Source: Zingiber officinale (taxonomy: Eukaryota > Streptophyta > Magnoliopsida > Zingiberales > Zingiberaceae). Taken from it: a stretch of DNA of 64,000 nt. The notes under the pieces are model-generated. The model searched no databases and had not been told where the DNA came from. It saw only the letters and a program-made list of their open reading frames with translations. This document shows, piece after piece, positions 1 to 8,733 of this stretch (the first letter of the stretch is position 1; each line of letters starts with the position of its first letter). Made by a program: the position numbers and the translations under genes. The stretch covers positions 116,107,794-116,171,793 of the forward strand of contig NC_055991.1 of assembly GCF_018446385.1 (NCBI RefSeq). The letters are read 5' to 3'.

Positions 1-441
1 ACTGAGTTCGACGTTATAGAACCTAGGAGCTTCTCGTTAGCGGGTGTCGATGTAGATGATGATGGTGTCATGTCTTGGCGGAGGGGGGCACAACACCAGC
101 CAGACCCAGATGCCCAGGAAGAGGCTGAGCATGATGAGTTCATGGTTGCACTGTTCGGCGAGGATGCTCCAACCCCGGTACCACCTCCACCTCCAGGCCG
201 AGCACCTCGTCCCGCTCATCTCACTCTAGGCGATCGAGTTGCAGGACTCGAGCTATCCATGACGAGTCTTCGGCAGGAGGTCTCCAATTTCAGACGAGAT
301 GTGAGACAGGATATCTCGGACCTTCGACGTGATCTATCCAGTTCCCGAGAGGATGTCCGGATCCGTCACGCCGAACTGATTGAGATGTTCTGTTCCTTGG
401 GATCCGGACCACCCAGACCACACCCCTCCTCCTCATCTTGA
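1..441 (+). CDS. 3' ORF of retroelement A, coiled-coil protein (N-terminus outside window)
   Basis: The frame is open from base 1 to a TGA at 439-441, so the protein is truncated at the window edge; the ATG at 70 need not be the start. The visible 146 residues have an acidic, Pro-rich stretch (PVPPPPPGRAPRP), then a heptad-like charged segment (about 241-400) with repeated Leu/Arg/Asp spacing that looks like a coiled coil, and end in SSSS. I recognise no enzyme motif. The ORF lies between the missing pol and the 3' LTR, where some Sireviruses carry an extra (envelope-like) ORF with coiled-coil segments. That position is the only reason to suspect such a role. It could also be the end of a plant transposon-associated ORF. 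Confidence 0.5.
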   Translation, partial: TEFDVIEPRSFSLAGVDVDDDGVMSWRRGAQHQPDPDAQEEAEHDEFMVALFGEDAPTPVPPPPPGRAPRPAHLTLGDRVAGLELSMTSLRQEVSNFRRDVRQDISDLRRDLSSSREDVRIRHAELIEMFCSLGSGPPRPHPSSSS

Positions 442-740
442 TAGACATCCCGACCACTATGTACATTTTATCATGATTATTGTATCTTGACTTTGACATT
501 GAGTTATGATTACCTGGACTGCACCTACTTAGGTATATATTAACTTTGAAAATGATGGATCCTAATGTCTCTAATAGACTAGGTTTATTTTAAAAAATGA
601 CTATAAAACAAACTTTCAAATTCTAAGGTAAAATACTTTTATGTTTTCAAAACTCCCATTTTTAGTATTTCAAAATTAGTTTTAGCCTTAGACTAGGGTA
701 ACCCCTTAGAAAGCATGTTCCCCTAGGGCTAGTACTTGAG

Positions 741-803
741 CATCTCACCAACACTCTAGGATTCTCTTGTTTGTGATTGCCAAACATAGAAAAGGGTGAG
801 ATG
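741..803 (+). other. Candidate conserved RNA stem-loop, element A
   Basis: CATCTCAC (741-748) is exactly complementary to GTGAGATG (796-803), with a 47-nt loop. The same pairing recurs in elements B, C and H at similar positions upstream of the 3' LTR. It sits just before a block (about 836-861) that is also conserved in B. Function unknown; it is described as a possible cis-acting RNA element of the retrotransposon. Confidence 0.5.
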
Positions 804-1897
804 CATAGGCAGATTGCCTGGACTTAAGATGCGTATTTCAGTGCATCGACATAAGTCTGGGCGTTAAATACTAAACAGATATTAATCAGATTAAGTTATT
901 CAGTTTAGTTAAACACCAACTGATTATAATTAACTTAATCTGACTAACCAAGTGAAAGCTACTATCTTTGATAGTTGGTAAGTAACTAATTAGTTAGACA
1001 GTTATTTATTTTTAAATGTCAGGTTCAGGGGGAGAAATTAATTAAATACTTATTTTTCCTTTATATTTTAAATTTGTGTTTGGAAAATGTTTCCTTAAAA
1101 ATTCTTAAATTTATTTTTGAAAACTAACTAAGCTGCGTTTAAAAATTAAATCTAACTTAGTTTTGAAAACTGATTTTCAAAGGTTAAATTTTACTTAGTT
1201 TTAAAATTACATTACTTTTTTAAACTGAAAATAAGACAATACTTAATTTATTTTTGCTTAAAAGCCAAATTCTACCAAGGGAGTTTTGAAAATTGACGTT
1301 GAAAAATTTAGTTCTACTTAATTTTGAACATTGGATCTTACCTGATTTTTGAAAACTTTACTTTTGTAAAATTATCTATATAAAATTCATGTTTGAAAGA
1401 ATGTTTCAAGTTCAAGTCCATTTTGAAAATTTTGGAACATATAAACTTATGTTTGGAATTTTGGATTCTTCTTAAAACTTATTTTTCAAAAATTAATCTG
1501 CAAGATATGCTACTAAATTAGTTATCTTTCTAACTTAGTCATTTTTCAAAACTTAGCCATTTTGAAAAGTTATTAAAAATTACTCTTTCCAAGTTATCTT
1601 TCTTATAACTTATCCATTTTGAAAAAGGATAACAAATAATTTTTAAAGCAAAACTTCTATTTATTTAACTCCCCTGAGTCGATTTGATTTGTGTTTGTAT
1701 TCATTTTGCAATGTTTTGTATTTATGATTAGTTGATCCATGTTTATATTTGATGAATGCCAAAGGGGGAGGGTTAGGTGGTTAAGTTAGCTAAAACAAAT
1801 TGAAAATAAAAACTAACTTAAAAACTTGTTAATGCTTGTTTTACTTGCATTTTATACTAACTTAACCAAGTTGTCATTCCATCAAAAAGGGAGAGAT

Positions 1898-2939
1898 TGT
1901 TGGTGCAGTTAGCACTAACTGTCTAACTCAGGTTTTGATAAATGACAAATTAGGCTAAGTTAATTTTATTGTTGATCTAACACTCTGACCGAGTGTGCAG
2001 GAGAAGCCCAGACAGGTCGACGGGCTAACCTGATGTCTGGCACGAAGCCCAGCTAGGTCGACGGGCCGACCAGATAGTTGGCATGAAGTCCAAACGGGTC
2101 GACGGGCTGACCGGACGATTGACACGAAGTCCAGCTAGGTAGACGGGCTGACCGGATAGTTGGCACGCAGTCCAGACGGGTTGAATGGCTGACCTGACGT
2201 CTGGCAGGTAAGTAAAGATAAGTCACTGGAGGGGAGTGACTGTGAGGACATGTTCCCGGGAAGGGAACTTAGGCGCCGGTCCAACTTAGAACCATTTCAG
2301 ACTCTAAGTCGAGATCCTGACTAGATTTTGATCTCGGAGAGACAGAATCTAATTAATACTCTTTCTGTTAAAATATGAACTGTGATAATAATCTATTTTG
2401 CAGGATATATATTTGCCTCGGACTAACGTTTTCTTGCAGGTAGGAAATCGTTAGAAAATAGGGTCCGGGCGCCCGGAGGCAAAAAGTTATCCCCAACATC
2501 GCTGTGCCACGTGGAGTTCGCTGGTTGGCTCGGCTAAGTCACTCCAGGGCGCCCTGAAGGTTCCAGGCGCCACAAACCTCATTTATAAGGAGGGTAAAGG
2601 CTGGAGTCAGAACAACAACTGAAAACCCTGTTCTCCTGCGCTCCTGCGATGTTGCGAAAGCCATCCGACAAAGCTTTTCTCTTTTTCTTCTTATTGTTTA
2701 TTGTCAGCATTTTCTTTCTAGCATTTTTGTACTTAATTTTTGTAATCAATATTCGAATTACTAGTGGATTGTCCATCGAAAGCACCCTTGCGTGCAGGCC
2801 TTGGAGTAGGAGTTGTCAAAGGATCCGAACCAAGTAAATTGACTTTGTTAGCATTGTTTTTACTTTTCCGCTGTGTTTACTCGACGAAATTTTGAATCGA
2901 TGTTCACCCCCCCCTCTATCGAACGATCACGATCCAACA
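1898..2939 (+). repeat. 3' LTR of element A
   Basis: The LTR starts TGTTGGTGCAG directly after an AAAAAGGGAGAGA polypurine tract and ends GATCCAACA, about 1042 bp. It shares its start and end blocks with the LTRs of element B (58643-59960) and with fragments K, L and M. The centre is GC-rich and carries several GGCGCC/GGGCGCCC palindromes (about 2267-2575), a known style of Sirevirus LTR. Small ORFs at 2579-2837 fall inside this LTR and are not credible genes. Confidence 0.85.
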
Positions 2940-3529
2940 GTGGCTATGGGCAGTCTTGGCGTTCCAAAGATGATGGTCAAGGTCGAGTCATGATGATATG
3001 GCGAAGTCAACATCACTTGCAGAAGGGAGAACAGTGACAACAAAACTCTCGACAAGGAGAGCAGTGAATTGGGAGTTGTGGTGTTAAGGGAGGAAGGCAA
3101 CGATGCGGGGCTGGGGCAGCCACTGTGGCGATGGTTGTGCAAATATCATGTACTGTTAGGGAGAAGGGAGACCCTAGTTGTGCTTATCGAGTCACAATCA
3201 AATACCTGTGATGAGGTGTTGGTTGTCCACGCGGCAGATCGCGAGCAATGCGTTGTGGCGTCACGCACAGGGAGGTGCAGTAGTCGTGACAAGGAATATT
3301 TAGGTTGATTGAAAACATAGGGATGAAAAAAAATAATGATTTTTTTTTAAAAATGAGTGGTGCTGAAGTCCACCCTAGCCAGGTGTGGCTCAGCCCCTTG
3401 TGAGCGATATCACTTTTTATTCCAATAAACTGATAAAAGGAAGTCAAATAATTCTCACTTAATGATAAGTGCGCGCTCTCGAGGAAAGGAAGCAATGGAT
3501 GCGTGACAATGATGCTAGTGTGCGCTATA
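2940..3529. other. Unassigned intergenic DNA
   Basis: Moderately GC-rich sequence to about 3305, then AT-rich. Short overlapping ORFs on both strands (for example 3069-3308 plus, 3184-3495 minus) show no recognisable domain, and neither their lengths nor compositions argue for a gene. No RNA gene or repeat is recognised. Confidence 0.5.
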
Positions 3530-3543
3530 GTACTATTAATATG

Positions 3544-3753
3544 AGGTAAAAGGTGATTCGATCACTCTCAGTATCTCCGCCAACCCGGTCCTAGGCTAAC
3601 ACAGAGGAGATAAATCACGGATAAGTACTAGCCATTAGTGAAAGTGGCCAAGGCATGGGGGAAAACATGCTCGGACATGTCGAGTTTCAACCCTAAGATC
3701 TTATGTGGTAACATCTCATGTCTTAACCACCGCACCGCCCTGAGGGGACTAGA
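3544..3753 (-). mobile_element. tRNA-derived SINE (family 1)
   Basis: Read on the minus strand, the 210-bp unit begins with a tRNA-like head (GTGCGGTGGTTAAGAC, A-box-like, near 3740) and a B-box-like GGGTTGAAACTC (near 3695). It continues into a body with no coding capacity. It is flanked by a 14-bp duplication with one mismatch: GTACTATTAATATG at 3530-3543 and GTATTATTAATATG at 3754-3767. Duplications of this length are typical of target-primed SINE insertion. It belongs to a different family from the SINEs at 7414 and 24642. Confidence 0.75.
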
Positions 3754-3767
3754 GTATTATTAATATG

Positions 3768-5160
3768 CACGGTATAAATTATCTTACTATTTTATTAAGA
3801 ATCTCCCCTCTTTACTAACTAATTTTGGTTAAACCCAAAATGAAAGTACGTTAATGTCCTTTTTGCTATTCATACCGAAAATAATTCTAAGGTTTATTAG
3901 TAATTTCCACAAATACATTAATCAATGATCCATAGTTCGAGACTCAATTGTGACGTATTATTGAGAATTTTTCTCATTAATCAATTAGAAATCTAGAGTT
4001 CTCTTTAGTCTCATATCTTAGAATAGACAAACACTACATGCAGAGAAGCTTTTATAAATACCATGTGTCAATGATATTAAAAAACATACTTTTCTTAGCT
4101 TTTTGACTAATATAAGGTATAATATTAAATTAATTTTTTTATAAGGGGGAGTCTATTACAGTAGCTTACTGCTGGAATTCTCGAGCGACACCTTAGCATT
4201 GCACTATTGCATGGGTCTAACGCACTCTTGCCTAATTTATAAATGGTCTTTTGGTTAAAATTAAGTGTAGTATTTATTCTTATCAATTTAATATCTGACA
4301 TAATAAATTAAATTATTTTTTTATAAAATAGAGTATGCTACTCGCACGCGTTCATGTATTATATTACACGCGTAAAGTAAGACAGAGCCACGTATAGCTT
4401 TGGTGGGGTAGTTATCCTACCTCAATTTTTTGTAGCACTTAGAGATGTATATAATTATAAAAAATATTAGAATCTTTCCTCACTAAAAAAAAAATAAAAA
4501 TAGAGTCAATTCTCAAAAATTAAAACTATTTTTATAGGCTCAATTTCCCCTTAAAAAAAAAACAAATCCGTTTCAACTTATTACGACGATAACGCCTTTA
4601 GGCAATCAAAGGATGGGATCAAGGGATTCCACCAATGCTCGTCGGTATGCAGCAAAATTCTACATGATTTTCCCCCCATTTTTTGTTTTTTTTTTTCGAT
4701 TCATAATCTGCGCTTCTTATTGTGTTGGTCGTGTGGCCTTTAAACCGTAGGTGGCAAGCGTACATTGAAGCTTCCTCCCGAGCTTGGTTATGGGGCGAGA
4801 GGAGCAGGGTGCAGAGGAGGTAAGCTTTCCTTCACTGTTTTCAGATCGTCACCACATCTCCGCCACTTCACAGTTCATCTTATGTCAATATTTGATGTCA
4901 ACTAACTCAATGCTGCTGCTTTATATTGATCAGGCTCTTGCATTATTCCTCCGGATTCAACTCTTCTGTTCGATATAGAATTCATTGGGTAGGCAAGAAC
5001 CAGAGACCTACAGAGTCTTTTTCTCGCAAAAGGAACCAACAGACGAGATACAATTACTTAAACAAGAGGGAACCAAGGCCTACAATTAATTACAATTATG
5101 CAGTACCGATTTCCTACTGTAAACGACCTTTATCAATTCAAAATCTGTAAAGGAACTCTC
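3768..5160. other. Intergenic region upstream of the 7SL gene
   Basis: AT-rich DNA to about 4690 containing one copy of a 204-bp dispersed repeat (4334-4537). From 4700 to 5160 the composition is more balanced, with small overlapping ORFs (4784-4978, 4926-5150) that show no domain. A GAG/GTAAGC sequence near 4819 resembles a splice donor but I could not connect it to a gene. Confidence 0.4.
4334..4537 (+). repeat. Dispersed repeat copy R1
   Basis: About 204 bp closely matching 7043-7245 in the same orientation. The shared core includes ACAGAGCCACGTATAGCTTT and a TGGGGTA...CCTACCTCAA segment. No coding capacity. It may be a fragment of a DNA transposon, but no terminal repeats or target duplications were found. 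Confidence 0.7.
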
Positions 5161-5163
5161 TTA

Positions 5164-5205
5164 GTCCCACATCGTTAAATTCTTATTGCATCACGCGACT
5201 ATATG
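5164..5205 (+). promoter_or_regulatory. USE + TATA promoter of the 7SL RNA gene
   Basis: GTCCCACATCG at 5164-5174 is an exact match to the plant snRNA upstream sequence element (RTCCCACATCG). A TATATG box follows at 5200-5205, leaving 25 bp between them. That spacing is the short type used by plant Pol III genes (U6, 7SL), rather than the roughly 34-bp spacing of Pol II snRNA genes. The inferred start at 5228 is 22 bp past the box. Confidence 0.85.
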
Positions 5206-5227
5206 GGTTGTCGTTTCTTCCTTTAAC

Positions 5228-5531
5228 GCCGAGCTGGGCAGCGCCAGTTTGTGACCCGAGCGGGGGCATTGAGTGATTTGGATGATGGGGATGAGTTCTG
5301 AGGCGTGAATCCAATGTATAATTGTTGGCATGCCCGTTCCAAGTTTACAGTAAATCGGTAAAATCGGATGAAGATCTGGTTCTCCCGGTTCATAGTGCGG
5401 AGGGCACCGGCTCAGGCTGGTTTCACAGAGCAAGTACACCCGCCCGCTTTCAACGGTGGAAGGATAACAGGTCGATGTACACGGGATTTGCAGTACCCCT
5501 CACAGCCTCTTCCATCAAACAAATCACTTTT
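5228..5531 (+). ncRNA. 7SL (signal recognition particle) RNA gene
   Basis: 7SL RNA is the scaffold of the signal recognition particle, which targets nascent secretory and membrane proteins to the ER. The transcript is predicted to start GCCGAGCTGGGCAGCGCC at 5228, the usual start of plant 7SL. The Alu-domain region with GTGACCCGAGCGGGGGCATT (5251-5270) follows. Then comes a block with TTGTTGGCATGCCCGTTCCA (about 5323-5342). The S-domain segment includes GGTTTCACAGAGCA (about 5419-5432). It ends at a T run (5528-5531, and again 5534-5538), giving about 300 nt, the normal size. The promoter is correctly placed. The loop motif reads TGTGAC where I would expect TGTAAC, so one copy-specific change is possible. 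Short ORFs across this locus (5191-5727) are chance frames. Confidence 0.85.
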
Positions 5532-5538
5532 ACCTTTT
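5528..5538 (+). terminator. Pol III T-run terminator of 7SL
   Basis: TTTT (5528-5531) followed by TTTTT (5534-5538), about 300 nt after the predicted start, as expected for Pol III termination. Confidence 0.7.
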
Positions 5539-6780
5539 TGGTTTTTAATCTTTTTGTTTTTAATGGTAAAATTATTCCTTGGAACAACTTTCACATTGCG
5601 TTTTTTTAAATTTGTATCATCATTTACTTTGTCTCAAAACAATTATAATCCAAGATGTTTGTTGTCTCCTGCAAACATTTGCGTATCACATTTAGGTATT
5701 TTTATGCATAAAATGCTGATCTTTTAGCCCTTAATGTATTGTGGATAAGATAATTATATTGGTGCTCACTGATGAATCAGTCAATTAAATAGAATAGAGT
5801 TTGATGCTGTGAAGCTTCTGAAGGCAAGGGAATAAATTATACATCTACTTAACATTGGGAGTGAAAATAGCATGAGAGAAGAACTACTGATTACATTGTC
5901 TCCAAGAATCCAAAATAGATAAAAAGTCCAACCAAGATGCATGCCACATACAACTTTGAGACTAATCGTGATGAAATTTATAAAACATTAAACCTTCTTA
6001 ATAAAAGATACCATGTGTATCATTACATAAGGTTCGTCTTTATGAATTTTTAAAAATAAATACAAGAAAAGAAATTAGAACATCATAGGAAGTAGAACAC
6101 ACCAAGTTTCACTGAAGTCATTCAATTGCTTATTTAATTGCAATGAACAATGCAACTCAAGAAATCATTTAACACTTCGAAATGTAGGTGCAGAACTCTG
6201 ATGCTCTTATCAACTTGTTCTTGTAATTTTCTTTAAAAGAAACCAAGGGATGCATAACTAGTACATATAGCATATAGGCATCCAAGTTGAAGTAATAACT
6301 AAAAAAAATAAATCAAATATTTGAAGTAATAACTAAAAGCAAGTTAAAACCCAAATTAACACTTCTAAATGCAATTGCTTATTTCTACTAACCGAAGCAA
6401 CATGATATTCAACAAATATTATCTACTATCCAACTAGTAATAGTAAAACTAGTAATACTGTTTGTATTGTAGGAAAAATCCTATGAGACTGAAATCCATG
6501 ATTTCCAACAAGGTTTGATGGACCTAAAAACGATGGTTGACCCAACACCTATCATACATGGTATAAACACATGGTACGAACAACTAAATAAGTACACATG
6601 ATATAAACAACTAGTCAAGTACTAATAAATATGTATGATAACAGTTTACAAGCATACCTCCTATAGTTTGGAGATGTCCTGCCGTTGTTTGGTCCCAAAG
6701 CCCAAAAAGTCACATCAAGGAGTCAAATTACAAAAAAAAAAAAATCGAAATACTGAAAATAGGCATCGTAAAACTTCACT

Positions 6781-6966
6781 CTGATACTACTAAATTGGTA
6801 TCAGATTAACTTGAAAATTCAGAACACGAAAAACAATAGACATCGTATACCTGTCTGATACCACTAAATTGGTATCAGTTTAACTTGACAAATCGTAAAT
6901 CACAACAAGATCGAAATCCCAAAAACACACAACCCAATATCTGACTTGAACTTGGCTCTGATACCA
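6781..6966. repeat. Cluster of primer-binding-site-like motifs and hairpins
   Basis: CTGATAC/GTATCAG (6781-6787 and 6798-6804) and CTGATACC/GGTATCAG (6855-6862 and 6871-6878) are small inverted repeats with near-identical loops. GCTCTGATACCA at 6955-6966 is the complement of the TGGTATCAGAGC tRNA-Met primer site of plant LTR elements. It is probably the remnant of a minus-strand LTR element. Confidence 0.45.
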
Positions 6967-7042
6967 AAAATTACCACGCCCCCAGAGGAGTCCTTACAGT
7001 ATGACTTTGGTGGAGATATCTAAATCTTTTCGATCCTTACAA

Positions 7043-7245
7043 TATGCTACTCGCACGTGTTCATGTATTATATTACATATGCAAAGTGGGACAGAGCCAC
7101 GTATAGCTTTGGTGGGGTAATTGTCCCACCTCAATTTTTTTGTAACCCTTAGAGGTGTATACAATTATAAAAAATATTAGACTCTTGCCTCACTAAAAAA
7201 AATAAAAGTAGGGGCAATCCTCAAAAATTAAAACTATTTTTATAG
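7043..7245 (+). repeat. Dispersed repeat copy R2
   Basis: Direct-orientation partner of 4334-4537, with about 200 bp of obvious similarity, including ACAGAGCCACGTATAGCTTT and the distal AAAACTATTTTTATAG end. No ORF. Confidence 0.7.
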
Positions 7246-7413
7246 ACCAATTCTTCTTCCCCAAATCTCTCCCTACATTAGCCCACCTGATATAAGGGGT
7301 CTAGCTCACGCAACGCGTGTGCACAATTGCTACTGATCCTCCGTAATTTACTTTTATTTTAGAGAGTGTGATGTTGTTTTGATGGAGAGCTAGCGTGATA
7401 ATCTCACATTAAT

Positions 7414-7670
7414 AATAAAAAAAAAGATAATCTCAGTTAGTCTCATTGACTATTCCTAGGGATGACTGACCCGACCTCATAGAATTTTTTTATCAACCAC
7501 CAGGGTAAATCGGGAAGCGCATGCGGTGGGCAGTTCAGAAATCCAGCATCCTTTTATTGACACCTCATTTGGAGAAAACATTCTTGTAAATACATCATAA
7601 CTAGGGATCGAACTATAGATACTTGGGAGATAATCTAAATATCCTACCATGATACCATAGTCCCGGGACA
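7414..7670 (-). mobile_element. tRNA-derived SINE (family 2), single copy
   Basis: On the minus strand it starts CCCGGGACTATGGTATCATG, with A-box TGGTATCATGG (7647-7657) and B-box TAGTTCGATCCC (7604-7615). It ends in GATTATC followed by a T-rich tail. A 16-bp target duplication with one mismatch flanks it: ATAATCTCACATTAAT at 7398-7413 and ATAATCTCACCTTAAT at 7671-7686. The body matches the tandem units at 24659-25348, so this single copy defines the natural ends of that family. Confidence 0.8.
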
Positions 7671-7686
7671 ATAATCTCACCTTAAT

Positions 7687-8570
7687 GCTTTAATAATATG
7701 TAATCAAACAATATTTAAGCCTCAACAAAATTGTGACAAAGATATATAAAATAATATTTATGATTTATCCATAATTTCACCTTTTTTATAAACAATAAAT
7801 AGGCAATTAACCAAATGAACCAAAAGAAAAAAAAAATCCTATGGGTAGGATGACCTATAAGCATATAGGGTGGGGTAGGACAAACCCAAGTTTGACATAT
7901 ATGCCTATGGGTAGTGTCGAATCATACCCAAGCTACCATGAGATTAAGTTTAGTATTTTCCTGGAAGTCAAGTTTAACACACTATTTACATATATAAAAT
8001 ATTTTCTATTATTATCAAATTATTTTAAGAATAATTTAAGATTTTTAATATTAATAAAGAAACTAGGTCCAGACCGAACATCACATTAGATAATTCAATT
8101 CAAGACCAAATGATATTATTAGATATACTCAAACCCCTGCAACATTGATGAATAGCCCTTAAAATTTAACAAATAAACATATTTGTCACGAGCCAATTTG
8201 CTCCAAGAAAATGGGAAAAACTTAAATAATTTGTTACCTATAATTTATATTGGTAGAAATTTAAAAAAAAATCCCTTAATTATGATTTTCATCGGAAGAG
8301 CATCTCATTTTAATAAAATTATGAAAATAATATTCCATCTATAATTTTTTATTTAAAATATCACTTTAGAGTTGCTTTAATTACAATTACTTTTGATGTA
8401 GTTCATATTTTTATAATTAGATTGACTGAGAATAAGAAGAATATTGGATATAAAAAATAAAAAATGTGATTTTTATTTTGATATTTTATAAAGTGAGGTT
8501 TTTTTTTTTGATTTTTTGTTATTTATATTTGCTAGGGAAATTTGCAATAAATAAATAAACACACACCAAT
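7687..8570. other. AT-rich intergenic region upstream of RPL24
   Basis: Strongly AT-rich DNA with no gene or recognised element. ORF 7841-8089 lies in low-complexity sequence and has no domain. The RPL24 promoter begins at about 8577. Confidence 0.5.
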
Positions 8571-8576
8571 CTAAAT

Positions 8577-8694
8577 TGGGCCGGCAAGCGCTCCCACGGC
8601 CCAAAGTCCACAATGGCATTAAAGTAAGTCTAGCTAAGGGCTCATTTGATCTGCCACGTCTTAAGATGTGTATAAATTCACCTCATTAGGGTTT
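8577..8694 (+). promoter_or_regulatory. RPL24 promoter: site II, TATA and telo-box
   Basis: Two site II motifs (TGGGCC at 8577-8582 and its complement GGCCCA at 8598-8603) are followed by TATAAAT at 8671-8677 and a telo-box (TTAGGGTTT, complement of AAACCCTAA) at 8686-8694. Site II plus telo-box is the characteristic pair controlling plant ribosomal-protein genes, linking their expression to cell proliferation. The start codon is 40 bp downstream. Confidence 0.8.
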
Positions 8695-8733
8695 CCACCT
8701 TGTCAACGACGGCGCAGCAGAGCAGCGGCAGCC

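Larger units (their letters stand above)
1..2939 (+). mobile_element. Sirevirus-type Ty1/copia element A, 3' portion
   Basis: This is the right-hand part of an LTR retrotransposon whose 5' half lies outside the window. In order it shows the end of a 3' ORF (1-441), about 1.45 kb of AT-rich noncoding DNA with many TTTTGAAAA-like stretches, a polypurine tract (about 1882-1896, AAAAAGGGAGAGA), and a 3' LTR from 1898 to 2939 with TG...CA ends. A noncoding block at about 700-1010 is clearly homologous to 57050-57365 in element B, so both belong to one family. Multiple polypurine stretches and a long noncoding 3' region are known Sirevirus traits. No 5' LTR is visible, so a target duplication cannot be tested. 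Confidence 0.8.
5540..7397. other. Intergenic region with retroelement relics
   Basis: AT-rich, with no gene recognised. It contains the PBS-like cluster at 6781-6966 and repeat copy R2 at 7043-7245. The bases from about 6972 (CCACGCCCCCAGAGGAGTCC) resemble the outer end of the Tekay LTR at 35113. This suggests a small chromovirus LTR/primer-site relic on the minus strand. Confidence 0.4.

Noticed and set aside
5191-5727. Protein-coding ORFs of 60-119 codons
   Set aside because: They overlap the 7SL RNA gene in several frames and have no domain.
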